This document shows, in pieces, positions 45,789-58,083 of a DNA stretch of 64,000 nucleotides (position 1 is its first letter; each line of letters opens with the position of its first letter). A model generated the notes under the pieces. That model did no database searches. It worked only from the letters and a program-made list of their open reading frames with translations, and was not told the origin of the DNA. The DNA lies in contig JAJOZX010001076.1 of the NCBI GenBank assembly GCA_023014485.1, positions 1 through 64,000 of the forward strand. Direction: 5' to 3'. This DNA comes from Bathynomus jamesi. Taxonomy: Eukaryota; Arthropoda; Malacostraca; Isopoda; Cirolanidae. A program made the translations under genes and the position numbers.

Positions 45789-46574
45789 GTGGATACAGAA
45801 ACACAAATGAAACAAAACAAGAGGGAAAAAAACAGTTCAGGGATCGACCGTTAAGAAATTCGCACCTAGGTTGGATTCCATTCTCTCGAGACAGGAGGGG
45901 CATTTTCATTAAGTACATTCGCACAAATTTTAAAACTATCTTCCTGTTCTAAACATACAGATTCTATTATTTTTACATAATTATTACATTTATAATTAAA
46001 TTTATTACATTTAATATTGCATAATTATTAATTACAGAAATTATAAATTTATTATTACATTGGTTATTACATTGTTGTTTATTATACAGAAATTATAAAC
46101 CGAAAAACGAATGAAAAAAGGCGATTAGGAAATAATCCAGAGACCATTGAGAAATTCGCACCTAGGTTAGATATCGTTCTCCCGAAACCAGAAGGGCATT
46201 TTATTACAGGGTCAGCTTATAACTACATTTCCACAAATTAAAAATATCTTCTTGTTCTATACATACAGATCCTAATGTTTTGACATAATTACTGCATATA
46301 TTTATTTCCACCTTAATTACTTCCATTATTACATTTACTAAAAGCGAGTAAGGAAACATTCCAATCCAGAGACATTTAAGAAATTCACACTTAGGTTCGA
46401 ACACGTTCCCACGACTCCGTAAGGGATTTATTGACCAAGAATCTCATTAAAGGGTCTAACTTATAAGTACCTTCGCACAAATTAAAATTATCTACTTTTT
46501 CTATACACACAGATTCTATTATTTTCTTTTGACATAATTATTACATTTATAAAGTACCTTACTTGATTCCCAAT

Positions 46575-46930
46575 CTATAGCATGATTATTTTGGCTAGCG
46601 TGATAAAAAATGGCATTATTAGTATTACAACTTCTGAAGGCATTTTGTGTTCTTTGATACGGGTTTCAATATTTCTTCCAGTTTCTCCCACGTATACTAA
46701 ATCACAACTTTTACAGGGAATGCTGTAGACACAGGCTTGTTCCTCTTTTGCAACGTTATTCCTAACCAATTTACTTTTCACGGTAGACGAATATTTGAAC
46801 GCCAAAGCAAACTTAAATTCTTTCGTCAACGGTTTTACTCTTTCTAAGCCGGCAATGTAAGGCAAACTCACATATTGTTTTTGGTTAACTGAAGGTTCCC
46901 GAGGGGCATAAAAAGATTTTCTGGCTTTAA
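46575..46930 (-). pseudogene. Penelope-like GIY-YIG endonuclease fragment
   Basis: Antisense, ACVYSIPCKSCDLVYVGETG followed by RNIETRIKEHK is a GIY-YIG nuclease core of the type at the C-terminus of PLE proteins. The preceding residues (VKPLTKEFKFALAFKYSST) match the linker between RT and nuclease. The RT itself is missing. The 3' end loses similarity after EHK. This PLE family differs from the one at 1554-4910. Confidence 0.8.
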
Positions 46931-47329
46931 AATCGGGAGAACGATATCTAACCTAGGTGCGAATTTCTCAATGGTCTCTGGATTATTTCCTAATCGCCTT
47001 TTTTCATTCGTTTTTCGGTTTATAATTTCTGTATAATAAACAACAATGTAATAACCAATGTAATAATAAATTTATAATTTCTGTAATTAATAATTATGCA
47101 ATATTAAATGTAATAAATTTAATTATAAATGTAATAATTATGTAAAAATAATAGAATCTGTATGTTTAGAACAGGAAGATAGTTTTAAAATTTGTGCGAA
47201 TGTACTTAATGAAAATGCCCCTCCTGTCTCGAGAGAATGGAATCCAACCTAGGTGCGAATTTCTTAACGGTCGATCCCTGAACTGTTTTTTTCCCTCTTG
47301 TTTTGTTTCATTTGTGTTTCTGTATCCAC

Positions 47330-47358
47330 CCGAGGAGGATGCCAGTGGGCGTCGAAAC
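47330..47358 (+). ncRNA. Hammerhead-core-like motif (degenerate), right arm
   Basis: This is the mirror copy of the left-arm motif. Confidence 0.25.
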
Positions 47359-47475
47359 TGTCGTGGAAATAAACTCTGTCTATTAGAGTGGGTTTTTATT
47401 CTCATATCATCATCATTATTATTATTTAGCAGATTAGTTGTGGTTAACTAGATGTGACTTCATGCATCTTGGAAA

Positions 47476-50172
47476 ATGAAACGACATCCATCAGGAGCTA
47501 AAAAATGGAAAAAAAGAAAATAGAGGAGGAGAAGCTTTCCAGTACCACAGGTGAGATGTGACACTTGTATATTCTTATAATTACAGTTCTGGCAACTAGG
47601 TTATGTAGACCATCAAGCTAGGCAAGTGCTCAGGAATCATGTAGAGTAAGCTAGTCTCTGTAATATTTATATTATTTTGAAATGTGAAATTTAATGGATT
47701 ACATCACCTCAAATTCTGTTCACACAGATCAATTATCAAACAAGATAAGGAGTATTTTAGCAAAAATTAACAGAATATGTAATGTTATGTTCTTCTCAGG
47801 AGCACTACTGAAATATTTGGAAAAGCTATCCTCAGCAAAGCCTGATGAGCATCATGAGCCAACAGCAGGACCATCCTCTATGCAACCTCAAACACCAGTA
47901 GAAGTAGAGCCTGATGAACCAACAAGTGGCCCATCTTCTGTTCAGCTTCAAACACCACACACACGCATTTCTACTGAGCAACAAGAACCAAGATCTGCTC
48001 CACTGCTTGATCTGTATGACTGGCCAGTTGTCCTGTCAGATGCCTTGAAGACAGATCTGGTGTCTCAAGGACCATTTCAAATCAATCCAGATTTCACATT
48101 CCCTAAAAGAGAGGATGGTAGAAGCGTTCATCACCATTACATGTATAGAACATTAATTAATGGGGAAAAAAGCGAAGCTGGCTGATGTACTCTAGAAGGA
48201 ATGATGCTCTTTATTGCTTCTGCAAGTTGTTTTCAAAGAAGTCTTAAACTAATTATGGATGGACTTTCAGACTGGATAAAACGTTGGTTGCTTCTGAAAG
48301 TCCATGAAAATAGTTCAGAACATGCAGATAACATGGCAACATGGAAGGATCTGAACTGCGGCTAAAAACTGGGAGGACCATTGACCAACTGAAATGTCAT
48401 TAATGGAGGTAGAGCGAAGATGGGCAAGATGTTCTCACACGTCTTGTAAGTATAATCCAATCACTGGCGAGAGAACCTTGCTTTCAGGGGGTCTTCCTCT
48501 ACATTGTACATTGAGATAATGGGCAACTTCTTGAATGAGGTTGAGCTGCTTGCCAAATTTGATCCAGATGAAAAAAATCAGCAGAGTCGAAAGTGGCCAA
48601 TATAGTCATTCAAGTTACCTAGGAAACATCATCAAAATGAGCTCATGGGTCCATTAGTGGGAAGATCTTGGATAACATTGTTGCAGAAATAAAACAAGCT
48701 AAATATTACTCTCATTTCAGACTCCACTCCAGACATAAGCCACCAAGAACAGGTGTCAATTATCATCAGAACTGTTAAAATGGGTGAAGTACCAGAAATA
48801 AAAGAATACTTCTTGGGCTTTCTTGAGGCTTCAGAAAGTACAGGCCTGGGTTTGTCAGTTCTGATTCTGAAGAGACTAGATGAACTGAATATTCACTTTG
48901 ATGACTGCAGAGGACAGTCATATGACAACGGAGCGAACATGAAGGGCAAGAACAAAGGTGTTCAGGCAAGGTTATTACAGTAGAGAAGAACTGTCATGCA
49001 CTCTATGTTCCATGTGGGGCTCACACACTGAATCTTGTAGTGGCTGATGCAGCTGAAGCTTCCACAGATGCTATCAGCTTCTTGGCAATGTACAAAAATT
49101 GTACAACCTTTTTGCAGCAGCTACACAGAGATGGACAATCCTAAAGAAGCATGTGAATATAACACTCAGTTTTGGAGTGAAACCAGGTGGGAGAGCTGGC
49201 TTAAGAGCATTGAGGCTGTGCGATACCAGAGCCACAACATCAGAGAGGCCCTGTTGGAAGTCAGAAACAATGCCACAGATGCCATAGCCAGGACTGAAGC
49301 ACAAGCACTTGCAGAGGAGGTATAGTCTTATTGCTTTCAGATTTGCACAGTACTTTGGTATGACATTCTTCATGCAGTTAACCATGTGAGCAAACTTCTG
49401 CAGTCTCCTACAATGCAGTTTGATGTGGCAGTCAACCTCCTCACGAAAACAAAAGACTCACTCACCAGCTACAGAAACACAGGTTTTGTTGCAGCACAAG
49501 TCGTAGCTAGGGACATATGTGAGGAAATGAATGTGGAGGCTGTGCTGAAGGAGAAAGAGGCTCAGATCCACAAAAAAGCACTTTGCTTACGAAGCTCCTG
49601 ATGAACCATTTACAGAAGCCTTAAAGAGGCTGGAAGTCAAATTTTTCAATGTGGTGGTGGATTGTGCCATCAGGTCAATAAATGAGAGATTCAAAACATT
49701 AGATGATGTGAGGGACATATTTGGGGTTCTCCTAAACTTCACCACAATGAACGAGGAAGACTTGTCCTGCAAGTGTGAAAAGCTCTCTAAGATACTGAGC
49801 TCTGGAGCTGACTCTGACATTGATGGAAGAGAACTGGCCCTCGAAATTAAGAACTTGCCGACTTTACCTTCACACAACATGACTGCATTGGAGCTTCTCT
49901 CCTTCATTGATCAGAAGCAACTGGAGGAACTATACCCCAATCTCTGGGTTGCACTAAGAATTGCCTGTACTCTACCTGTGACAGTAGCGTCAGCCAAGAG
50001 GAGCTTCTCTAAGATGAAGCTAATCAAGAACTACCTCAGATCATCAATGGGGCAGGATTGCCTCAGTGGCCTTGGCATCATAAGCATCAACCAGGACATT
50101 GGCAGGGAGATTTCATATGATGATGTTATTGATGATTTCGCCCAGAAAAAATCTAGGAGGCAAAAATTTTGA
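47476..50172 (+). pseudogene. hAT transposase, ZMYM1-like type
   Basis: This is a decayed hAT transposase of the kind annotated as zinc finger MYM-type 1-like. A short first exon starts MKRHPSGAKKWKKRK and ends at a CAG|GTGAGA donor near 47552; an acceptor (TTCTTCTCAG) lies near 47800. Then come a Pro/Gln-rich linker, LYDWPVVLSDALKTDLVSQG (TTF-type finger region), LNIHFDDCRGQSYDNGANMK from the RNase H-like core, and the C-terminal ACTLPVTVASAKRSFSKMKL with YLRSSMGQDCLSGLGIISIN (hATC). Many frameshifts and stops occur (about 48185-48750, 48983, 49325, 49600). The ends of the element were not resolved. Confidence 0.85.
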
Positions 50173-51735
50173 AGATACAAACTGTTCTGTATAACTGTTA
50201 GCTATTACACGATTGTATCGTAGAGTTAGTAATTGTTTGGTAGTTGATAATTGCATTATTTTTTTATACATAGTTCTGTCTCATTTATTCTAAATAATGT
50301 ATAAGCTAATTTTCAGGAATTTCATGAGTATTTTTTCTGTTTGTGTTCTTCTGAAAGTACATATTTGTTTTGGACATAAATGTTTCATAATTGTTTTTTA
50401 TTAACACAGCCATTTTTTGCATGTGTGTGCTAAGGTGATGTAGTAAGGCATGAGTTGGTGGATGGAGAGGTGGGGCCTTAAATGGGTATACTGCTTAGGG
50501 CCCCCTAATGGCTAGAAATGGCCGTGGCTACGACTACAAGATAGTTTTTTGGTTTTCTAGGCTTTATACCTATTTTAACATGAGAACTTAACCCTTGTGA
50601 AAAAATGAGTTATGTGAAGTGATAAAACAATAAAATGGAAATTTCATCCTGTAAATAGTCTTTTATTCATAATTTTGGAAAAATCATTCTTTTGAAATAT
50701 TGGCTGATACCGATATTGATAAAAATCTACCAATATCACCAATACCAATATATCGGTACATCCCTAGTGCTTAATATCTGTTTTCCTAACTTTAATGAAA
50801 AGTAGTAATGTTTTTGAAACCATTGGAACTCTCAAATGGCTGTTTAACTCGCAGTACCTAAATATAGAGGTTTAAAACCACCTAAAGAGCTTGTTCTTTG
50901 ACATTGAAATATTAAGTAGAATGCAGCCTACCAATAATTAGATTGAACTAGGAAGTTAAATTAATAGCCTTAGCATAAAGCATATTTACTAAGATCTGCT
51001 TAATGATTCTTTACCATTTGTTTTACCATTTTGATGACTACAATGCCTTAAATATGTAATGGATACCTAAACTGTTCTACTAAGATTCGCAACAAAATTA
51101 ACCTTTAATGTCGATAATTCTTTGTATTATCTTATTATCTATAATAATAAAACTTAAAGATCTGTGGTTTTTCAGGAAAGTAATATGGCATTGAATTTGA
51201 CCAGAGTAGAATTTTTTCATTAGAGGTCAATTTTGTTAAAGATGTCTAGCCATACAAAGAGAAAGAGGAGAAAAATTTATGTACTTTGAGTATGTATATA
51301 TGTGCATTTGTAATCTCTACACTAGTAGAGCTGACTGTAAAGCCAATAGATAAATTCAAATGAAAAATTAAAGGGTACAGTAACTAAAGATTTCTGAAAT
51401 GTAAGTAGAAATTTCTTCCAAATTAGACTACAATAAGTATAAGGAACAAAAAAATTGAAAGCATGTAACTAATGCACAATGACTCCAGACTGGATCTGAT
51501 TTGATACAAAATATGTATGGTACTAGGTCCCTATCATAATTCATGAGAGATTGAGCTTAATCTTCAGATTAATTATTTAATATACTTTTGTGAAATTGAG
51601 AAAAACACTGGAAAAGGAACATTCTAAAAACTGCAGTTGTTAGAGAATATTTGGTTCATATATTTTCATGAAATTTCATGGCACCCCAGTTGGGAAACAC
51701 TGGTATTAGGCCCTCATGATTTTTTTTCTCCTCAG
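50173..51735. other. No gene; two isolated hAT ends
   Basis: About 50460-50530 (GGGGCC..TAAATGGG, GGGCCCCCTAATGGC) is probably the right end region of the preceding hAT. 50690-50770 shows hAT-like subterminal CCGATA/TATCGG boxes ending near TACATCCCTAGTG. 51683-51706 reads CACCCCAGTTGGGAAACACTG, a lone hAT end. Confidence 0.55.
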
Positions 51736-51881
51736 AATTGAGGATACGGATGACGAAATCGAAGATCATAAGCCAGTTATTTCCAAGCAAGCGATGGTAG
51801 GGGAGACTAGCTCCTCAAGAGTGAACCCTTCTCCAGCTGTAGCTTTGAGAGTTCCAGTTGAAACAAACCTTAACAACACAG
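51736..51881 (+). other. Candidate host-gene exon
   Basis: A polypyrimidine tract ending TTTTTTTCTCCTCAG precedes a 146-nt block, open in one frame, and CAG|GTAGAA follows. The translation is polar and acidic at first (IEDTDDEIEDHKPVISKQAM), then Ser/Pro/Val-rich (SSSRVNPSPAVALRVPVE). Both splice signals and the open frame are seen directly. That it is a real exon is inference; no domain is recognisable. It could equally be an exon of an unrecognised transposon. Confidence 0.4.
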
Positions 51882-53556
51882 GTAGAAATATTTGAGTTTT
51901 CCTTTTGATATTTTGAAATTTATCTTTCATTATTCAGTGTTAATTAGAAACAGCTACACTGTCTCATAAACTGTAGATCAGCTCACTCTGAGAAAATTAT
52001 TTATAAAACTTTTTGATCTGGGTTTCCTTAGCTATAAAATCATCTATGAATTTAATCTTTTTTACTGTGTAGAAGTTTTGGGGCCAGCTGGTACTTTATT
52101 TAAATAGCAATATGGATTAAGTCATTTTTCCATCTTTTACATGACCTTTCTCTAATTCTCACCCCTGCTTCTCTACTTTCAATTTTAATGTATATCTTTT
52201 GTCAAATAATAATTATAATTAAAAATTTTCATGACCAAAAGTTTTCTCCATTTCCATAATATTATGTCATCTCCCTTTCTCTCAATGACAAGAACCTTAA
52301 TTTAATTTACTCTCAATATTCTCCTTTCATATCCATCAACAAAACTTGTCACTTCTCTCCTTAATTCATTCTCTAATACTCTCAGAAGTATCCCACATGA
52401 GCAATTGAGCATATATCAGACACGCAAGCAATACTGGTACTACCCATGTTAAAGCTTTTCATTGAATTTAAAAACTTGCTACTCACAGTCTCACACCATA
52501 CATTCTAAGTGTATTTGCCACAAAGAACAACTGTTCAACTTGTATCCTTGCTTTAAATCCATGGGAGCTTTTTCTTCACTTTTCCAGTCAGCTTGCTCAA
52601 TAATCATCTGCCTTCTCCTGATGCTGCCTTGTTTACCTCTAACCAAACAATTTATTTATTTATTTATTTTTTATGTACGAAGGAGGAGCTAAGGGTGAGT
52701 GCCTGCAGAAATGCCCCCTCTCCCCCCTATATAAAAGAACTGAAATGAAGGTCTCTGAGGCTGATGGTCTTTTTTTTTATATGTATAAATTTTGAAAAGA
52801 TTGTGTAGGTGTGTGAAATGCATGTATGTGTAGTGAAGAATAGAAGTGTATTTGATAGTATGCTGGGCTGCTCACAGGGTAGATGAGACGGAAAAAGATC
52901 AGCTAAAGAAGACAGTGACAAGAGAAATGGGAGTTCTAGCACACTGTCTCATGTCTAATGTCCTCCCTGGAGTACTTCCCTGGTCATTTGGCATCTACAG
53001 TCTATAATATAATATGATATATACCACTTGATCAACACATTTATATACTTTTCCACCTAAGCCTATACTTTAAGAACTTTACCCATATAATTTTTACCAT
53101 CACTCCTTTCTCCATTTTTTAACACAGGTACAATTGTAGCTTATAGCTTTTGTCCAATCACTTGGTATGCAACCACTTTTCCACACTTTTTGGTCATCCA
53201 CAGTTATACAAGTGCCATTCTACTTCCACATTTAATAATTTTACTAGTGAATATATGTCATAATTTCTGGTTTATAATTAGTGAAGTTACTCTAAAAAAT
53301 TCATTGTCCCCTGACCAAATAAATTTGGAGGGGCTGTACTGTATTGCACTTGTCCACTTTCATGTTTAGGCTATAACTTTTGAACCACCTGACAGAAATA
53401 AATGAAATTTTACATAGGTATGGATGGATCACAAGATAAGGTGTCATGATAAAAAATTGGGTACCTACACCCGAGGTCAAGGTTGAAAATAGAGGTTGAA
53501 GGTCTAATGGAGATTTTTTATATCCAGATTATAACTTTTGAATCGCTCAAAATAAA
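51882..53556. other. No recognisable gene
   Basis: This is AT-rich with an (ATTT)n stretch near 52640-52672. Small open frames (52462-52692 sense, 52727-52942 antisense) have no motif. Confidence 0.6.
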
Positions 53557-54589
53557 TTAAAATATTAACTTCACACAAATACACACGTCACTTGAATGGG
53601 ACCTTTTAAAACCAAACTGATTTGGAGATGTCCATAAGTAATCATTTAGTCGGCATAGCAAAAGTTTCACAAATACTTTTGAGAAGCAGGAGGCAACAAC
53701 AATAGGCTTGTTAGTTATTGCTGGATAGAATGTCCCCATATTTATTTTTGACAAGGGGTGTGATATATATCCTCATAAACTCTGTAGGGATATAACTAAG
53801 CAAGCATTGCTGAGAAAAGCAATGAAGAAATAAAGATTCATGTCATTAGCATACTTTAAATGTTCTTTTGACAGGTCATCAGACTTAATTTCAGGTGCTG
53901 GAGTTCCTGTATTTTCACTGGCTCCTCCTAATGATGTCCCATCACAGTCTACATTAAGCTTAACCAATTCTGTTGAAGAGTACCTCATTCTCCATAACTT
54001 AGCTACTTCTTCCTCCCCTAGACACTCCATCAATTGTTGATGAGATGGTCTTCTTGTTGCCTGTTTCCTTTTTTACAAATTTGCAAAATTTACCGTATCA
54101 TTATTTAAGTTAACCTGACAAGCTTTTGCTGCTTGAATGGAACCTTCTTTCTGTTTATATTGTCTTATAGCTGCTTTATAATGAGCTCTGCTTCTATTCA
54201 TAGTCATGTAAGCTGGCCCTATTCTCAGTTGACCAAAGAGACACCATATATTGTAAGTGTCTTTTGATTCCCTTTTCAGGGGAGCAGTGAAATAATTCCA
54301 TCCAGGACTAATTTTAGTATGGCAATTGTATGATTTTAATCCAAGGTCTTCTTTAAAGCAAGTTATTTGAACAGGAATCACTACAGTCAATATACAATAA
54401 TTCTAAATTATTAAAAAGGTGCTCTGTTCTCATTATTATTATTATTATTATTTTCTCTTGCATATTAACCTTAACCCAGTCGACACACACAGTCTTGCCT
54501 AATGTGTTATGATGTGTGTTATTTAAATTGGTACAATTAACCATTTCAGGATGACTGGTACAACTTGATAACATTTCAAATACACGCAT
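53557..54589 (-). pseudogene. Non-LTR retrotransposon fragment (Rex/CR1-like)
   Basis: Reading antisense, an upstream linker (IPVQITCFKEDLG, SPGWNYFTAPLKRESKDTYN, MNRSRAHYKAAIRQYKQKEG) precedes a divergent region and then an RT fragment, ITNKPIVVASCFSKVFVKLL, LCRLNDYLWTSPNQFGFKRS, HSSD. This is the segment before RT motif A in LINE reverse transcriptases. The catalytic FADD block is missing because the 3' part is lost. The linker type resembles Rex1/Babar elements; it is not close to the three other CR1 families here. Confidence 0.65.
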
Positions 54590-55136
54590 TCATAACCTAA
54601 CCCTACAAAAAATTCTGGCTTTAAAGGGTTAATTACTAGGTTTAGTGTGTGTGTGATTTGAGAGAAGAAAATAGTGTAAAATATGAACAGTGGTGGCAAT
54701 AAGTGCCTTTAAATTATTATTGGTGATGCTGATCAATCTGTCTAGTGTCACCATTCATATCACTAATGTACAGTGCTTACAATAAGTCTCGCGCCTCTGT
54801 CTCGTCCCAAGCTAGTCTGTTAGGTATAAAATGGGCTGTCCTTATGGCAGCGGAGGTGTGTTCGGATTGGTGTACATAATTGCTCTAACCCCATCAATGA
54901 CGTCCACATTATCATTGTGTCGATCACTCTATCTATTTATATATAGAGACATACTGTATATAGATATATATAGAGTATGCAGGGGATAACGTGTCTCAGT
55001 CCCAGCTATGGTAGTTGTCTTACAATTAACAGTCCCAAGTGCAAGTTACGTTAACACCTCCACATAAACTACCCTGGACTAAAATAACATACATGAAGCC
55101 CTTACCCACAAACCATTTAAAAGGTGTGATTTAAAA
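54590..55136. other. No recognisable gene
   Basis: A small imperfect palindrome of TATATAGA units lies at about 54930-54975. Nothing else is recognised. Confidence 0.6.
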
Positions 55137-55138
55137 GT

Positions 55139-55141
<3 letters not shown>

Positions 55142-55176
<35 letters not shown>
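55142..55176. repeat. (TC)n microsatellite
   Basis: Pure TC dinucleotides immediately precede the 5' end of a CR1-type copy. Similar CT/CTAT tracts follow the 3' ends of related copies at 57000, 58040 and 63820. Confidence 0.9.
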
Positions 55177-55178
<2 letters not shown>

Positions 55179-55189
55179 CTCTCTCGTAG

Positions 55190-56660
55190 AGACCATAAGT
55201 TTTACGAGAAATGAGGTACAGCAATTAATTGATAAGATATACAAATCACCTGGCCCCGACTTATTTCTTCCAAGGATATTAAAAGAGGTTAGCCACAATA
55301 TTGTTGACAACTTAGTAACCATATTCAAACAATCAATCGAGTTAGGGAAAGTTCCAACCGACTGGAAGTTAGCAAATGTAACACCAATCTTTAAAAAGGG
55401 TGATAAGGAAAATCATTGTAATTATCGCCCGATCAGTTTAACATCAGTTGTCGGCAAACTGTTGGAATCCATCATTACAAAACGTATTGTGTATCATCTT
55501 GAATCTAACAATCTAATTTTTTATTCTCAACATGGATTTAGGCGACATAGATCCTGTCTGACAAACCTGTTAGAGTTTTTCCATAATATGCATACACTGT
55601 ACGATGCAAGTAGAGCAATAGATATAGTGTATCTCGACTTTCAAAAAGCCTTTGACAAAGTCCCTCACACTAGATTGATAGCTAAAGTCAAAGGACTAGG
55701 AATCACCAGGCTCATTTCCAACTGGATTGAGGATTGGTTAAAAGATAGAAAGCAGAGAGTGGTAATAAATGGAGTGGCTTCGGAGTGGGCACCGGTCACC
55801 AGTGGTGTCCCACAGGGTTCCGTTCTGGGTCCTTTACTTTTTATCTCTATATTAATGATATAGACGTCAGGCTTCTAAGTGCAATCTCCAAATTTGCAGA
55901 CGATACGAAATTAGGAAGTAGTGTAGGTACTGAGGAGGGTGTAAGAACGCTTCAGAACGATCTTGACAGGTTGGGCGAATGGTCTGCTACTTGGCAGATG
56001 CCATTCAACTTGGACAAATGTAAGGTAATGCACATAGGTTATAAAAACCTGAAGACTGATTACTCTCTTGGGAAGGAACTTGACTGAGACCGATCTAGAG
56101 AAAGACTTAGGAGTCGATATCAGCAACGATCTGAAACCGTCGAAGCACTGTGCAGAAGTCGAAAAGAGGGCCTTAAAATTATTAGGTTATATTAAAAGAC
56201 AGTTTCGGAACAAGGAGACTGTAATGTCTCTCTATAATTCTCTAGTCAGACCTCAACTGGAATACTGTGCGCAGTTTTGGTCTCCATCCCTCAGGAAGGA
56301 CATAGAAAGGTTAGAAAGAGTACAAGCAAGGGCTACAAAATTGATCCCTTCAATGAGAATGCAAAGCTACCAACGGAGATTGGAGCGCCTAAATCTGTTT
56401 AGCTTAGAGACAAGGAGGTTGCGAGGTCAGCTTATTCAAGTCTTCAAGATGCTCAAAGGAATAGACAGGGTAGATTACAGACACTTATTCTCACTTAATG
56501 CCAATCCGACAAGAAATAATGGGTTTAAACTGGAACTAAACTGTGGAAATTTCTTTTCCTATAAAATAGTTAATATCTGGAACCAACTTCCCTCAGAGGT
56601 TGTTTCCAGTCAGTGTTTAAAAATAGGCTAGACAAAGTACTGAATACTCTCATAGTTTAA
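55190..56660 (+). pseudogene. CR1-type reverse transcriptase (family III)
   Basis: It is open without a Met from about 55190 (ITFTRNEVQQLIDKI, KSPGPDLFLPRILKEV, ANVTPIFKKGDKENH, NYRPISLTSVVGKLLES), with motif A IVYLDFQKAFDKVPHTRL, SGVPQGSVLGPLLF, catalytic FADDTKLGS, ATWQMPFNLDKCKVMHIG, LYNSLVRPQLEYCAQFW and FSYKIVNIWNQLPSEVVS. Only three single-base frame breaks (near 55850, 56075 and 56610) are visible in about 490 codons, making it one of the best-preserved RT copies here. The endonuclease is absent through 5' truncation. Confidence 0.9.
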
Positions 56661-57000
56661 GATTAAAACATAAGAAAACTCTGTAGGAGTTCGCTTGCAC
56701 GGTGTCTCTGTGAGCAAGCTAAATATAGAGCTATTTATATGTTCTCCACTTTCCTGTAAAATTTCCTTGGCTACTTTTCCAGGGTCAAGGTATTTTCTTC
56801 AACCTTTTTCTGTACCTGCCTCTGGCAGGCAGGGAGGGAGGGAGCTGAGGATGGGGAGAGAGCCTTCTACTTCTCTATCCAGTTTTCTACTACTGCTAGG
56901 ATAGTTGAAAGAAAAATAAACTTTTAATAACAGAAACCTCCCAGAGTGGACCGAAAGGTCTTTGAGTCTTCCTCTTGTCCTTGTAACTCTCGATCTATCT
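55190..57000 (+). mobile_element. CR1-type non-LTR retrotransposon (family III), 5'-truncated
   Basis: It begins inside ORF2 just before RT and runs through the C-terminus and a 3' UTR of about 360 bp. The 3' end, CCGAAAGGTCTTTGAG..CCTTGTAACTCTC, resembles that of family IV (GCCGCAAGGCCTTTTGAGG, CTTGTAACTCTC), so the two share a recognised 3' signal. Confidence 0.85.
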
Positions 57001-57383
57001 CTCTGCAGGGGGGTATAAAGGTTATGGACATTCCTTCTGGGTGTTTTAAACTTTATACTTGGGGTGTGACAGCCCTCCGGTCCCGAGTCGTGGGATTCTA
57101 GAGAAATTGGCTGCCAATTCCTTTAGGTTCTCTCTTTCGGGAGGGCGGGTGAAGTCTGTTGTACAAACCTGTCCCATGGGTTACTAGGACCCCTTCCCAT
57201 CCCTACTCTGTTCTTTTAGCTTAGGTTAAGGATGCTCTCCTCTGACTGCCCAAAAAAAAAAAAAAAAAAAACTTTTAGTATTAAGTCTTTTTCTCTACTC
57301 TTACGATTAGGACCCTACTGCTACCTCATGCGTGGGAAGAGAGGCTTTGGAACCTCTATAAATAACACCATTTCACTTCAGTT
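57001..57383. other. No gene; poly(A) run
   Basis: An uninterrupted run of about 19 A lies near 57251-57269. The preceding 230 bp could be a retroposed fragment; I recognise no parent. Confidence 0.5.
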
Positions 57384-58040
57384 CTAGGTAAATAATTAGA
57401 GGGGATAATAGCGGGTAGGATTATTGACCATTTGGATTCCTACAAGCTACTTGGGGACTCGAACATGGGTTTAGATGGCATAGGTCGTGTCTCACCAACT
57501 TGCTCGAGTTTTTCCACGTCATGTTGAGTGAGTATGATAAGAGTAGGGCGATTGATGAGAAAGCCTTTGATAAGGTACCTCACTGCCGGCTAATGGCCAA
57601 AGTGCGTGCGCTGGGTATTGGTGGGGAAGTAGGTTGGTGGATTGAAGAATGCCATAAAGTTAATCCCTTCCGTTAGGGATATGGGCTACAATCGACACTT
57701 ACGTGACGTGGGTTCAAAGATGTCGATTTTAGAAGCATGTTTAGTTTAAATGATAACCCAACTCATAACAATAGTTGGAAGTTGGATTTGAAATGGTTTA
57801 GGACTAGTGTGTGTGGGAATTACTTTACGTATAAGATCTGTGACACGTGGAACAGGTTACCTTCAGAAGTTGTGAACAGTTCCTCTGTGGATCATTTCAA
57901 GAAAAGGTTAGACCAAATCCTGCACACTATTTAAGTGTGTAGAAAATTTTCCCTGGCACCCGTTGCCATTGGTACCTCCTCGGTATGGGCCGCAAGGCCT
58001 TTTGAGGTACTTCTTTTCCTTGTAACTCTCTATCTATCTC
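57384..58040 (+). mobile_element. CR1-type copy (family IV-1), internally deleted
   Basis: It keeps RT pieces (HRSCLTNLLEFFHVMLSEYD, then KAFDKVPHCRL) and jumps to the C-terminus (MFSLNDNPTHNN, ICDTWNRLPSEVVNSSSV) and the 3' UTR. The catalytic FADD region is deleted, as is motif A's LYLDF. The 3' end passes into CTCTCTATCTATC repeats. Confidence 0.8.
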
Positions 58041-58083
58041 TCTCTATCTCCCTCGACAGCCCTGGCTGTTCGGGAAACGGGTC

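Larger units (their letters stand above)
45708..47410. mobile_element. Inverted pair of Penelope-like element tails
   Basis: Arms of about 465 bp (45713-46178 and 46934-47405) are near-identical reverse complements; an identical chance frame (RRPLASSSGGYRNTNETKQE) is therefore found on both. The middle holds a PLE endonuclease fragment. Within 45856-46560 three diverged tandem monomers start AGAAATTCGCACCTAGGTT or similar. Confidence 0.8.

Noticed and set aside
45713..45952. A 79-residue frame found identically at 45713-45952 (+) and 47166-47405 (-)
   Set aside because: The identity is explained by the inverted repeat of a PLE tail; it has no domain and includes the structured tail motif.
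45856..46400. CRISPR-like array from the repeated GAAATTCGCACCTAGGTT boxes
   Set aside because: Only three boxes, unevenly spaced by over 200 bp and diverged; eukaryotic PLE context.
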